A stretch of 6,524 nucleotides of DNA. Source: Eggerthellaceae bacterium (GTDB lineage Bacteria; Actinomycetota; Coriobacteriia; Coriobacteriales; Eggerthellaceae). The notes under the pieces were generated by a model. That model searched no databases, was not told the origin of the DNA, and was given only the letters and a program-made list of their open reading frames with translations. The stretch covers positions 1-6,524 of the forward strand of contig CAAEDC010000026.1 in NCBI GenBank assembly GCA_900754495.1, in the 5' to 3' direction. Shown here in pieces: positions 5,910-6,524 of the stretch (the stretch's first letter is position 1; each line of letters begins with the position of its first letter). The position numbers and the translations under genes are program-made.

Positions 5910-6524
5910 CAGCCGTTCCCCCCGTTCCGACGGGCGGCGTCCGGTGCGGTCCGGCCGTCCCCGCGGCGGCTCGCAGCATGCCGACCGCCGATCCGCGCCG
6001 TCTCAGGCGAGCCCCGCGCGTCTGGCAGCGCTCGATGCCTGCCGCATCGTGCGCGAGCGCAGCGCATACGCGCAGGACGTCATCCAGGCGACGATCGACC
6101 GCTCCCACATGGCGCCCGAGGACCGCGCGTTCGCGACGCTGCTTGTGCTCGGCGTCGTTTCGACCGAGGGCGTCCTCGACGAGCTGATCGATCGCTCGCT
6201 GCGCTCTCCCCGCGACGTGAAGCCCGACGTGCGCGATGCCCTCCGCATCGCCGCCTATGAGATGGTCTTCCTGAAGAAGGAGCCGTATGCGGTGGTCGAC
6301 CAGGGTGTCGAGCTCGTCCGCGCGGTCGCTCCGCGCGCGGCCGGCCTGGGAAACGCCGCCCTGCGCGCGCTGACCCGGGTGGCCGCGGAGTTCCCCTTCG
6401 GGGACCCTGCGACCGACGATGCCGCGTTCGCGCGGCTGTGCGGATTCCCGCAATGGCTCGCGGAACTGCTGGTGCGCGATCTGGGGCCCGAGGCGGCGCG
6501 CGCGTTCATGCGCGCGAGCAACGA
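5902..6524 (+). CDS. rsmB: 16S rRNA (cytosine-967-C5) methyltransferase RsmB, N-terminal part
   Basis: RsmB (Sun/Fmu) methylates one cytosine of 16S rRNA in the small-subunit decoding region using S-adenosylmethionine. The 207 visible residues comprise an Arg/Ser-rich, probably disordered tail (1-38), then a NusB-like helical RNA-binding domain (about 39-165: ARLAALDACRIV, RAFATLLVLGVV, VRDALRIAAYEMVFL, AVVDQGVELV, AGLGNAALRAL). After that comes the lead-in to the methyltransferase domain, FPQWLAELLVRDLGPEAARA, which matches the HPxWLVxRW region of the family. The SAM-binding and catalytic cysteine motifs lie past the window edge. ATG 5902 overlaps the fmt stop (ATGGATAG), with GTGGGGG 7 nt upstream as a possible ribosome site. 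A stand-alone NusB is less likely because the reading frame continues beyond the NusB domain into recognisable RsmB sequence. Confidence 0.88.
   Translation, partial: MDSSRSPRSDGRRPVRSGRPRGGSQHADRRSAPSQASPARLAALDACRIVRERSAYAQDVIQATIDRSHMAPEDRAFATLLVLGVVSTEGVLDELIDRSLRSPRDVKPDVRDALRIAAYEMVFLKKEPYAVVDQGVELVRAVAPRAAGLGNAALRALTRVAAEFPFGDPATDDAAFARLCGFPQWLAELLVRDLGPEAARAFMRASN

Overview
This is a high-G+C bacterial window made almost entirely of housekeeping genes. The G+C-rich codon use, with long spurious antisense reading frames, fits an actinobacterium. The primase N-terminus (a triple-Cys CHC2 knuckle in FWCCCP) and the gene mix suggest a gut Coriobacteriia/Eggerthellaceae-like organism. That assignment is inference from sequence style and recollection, not a search.

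Layout, left to right. (1) Minus strand, 1-686: the N-terminal 228 residues of an HD-domain dNTP triphosphohydrolase (dgt-like), cut by the window edge and preceded by a good Shine-Dalgarno and an extended -10 promoter. (2) A divergent 156-nt intergenic region. (3) Plus strand, 843-2051: a complete GT4-type glycosyltransferase. (4) Plus strand, about 2078/2135-4024: DNA primase dnaG, complete in all domains but with no ATG, GTG or TTG at the place where the conserved N-terminus begins. (5) A gap of about 390 nt (4025-4412) with a terminator-like stem-loop, a very strong near-perfect palindrome of 25/26-nt arms and a 12-nt tandem duplication. (6) Plus strand, a tightly packed translation operon: peptide deformylase def (ending 4949), methionyl-tRNA formyltransferase fmt (4953-5909, 3-nt gap) and the start of rsmB (from 5902, 8-nt overlap with fmt), which runs off the right edge.

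How the genes work together. The HD dNTPase adjusts dNTP pools and primase makes replication primers, so the left half is linked to DNA synthesis, with a glycosyltransferase of unknown acceptor placed between them. In the right half Fmt formylates initiator Met-tRNA, Def removes the formyl group from new proteins, and RsmB methylates 16S rRNA: a classic def-fmt-rsmB arrangement.

No mobile element, CRISPR array, tRNA or rRNA is visible, and I see no convincing new multi-gene system. The two points most worth a second look are the missing canonical dnaG start codon and the palindrome between dnaG and def.
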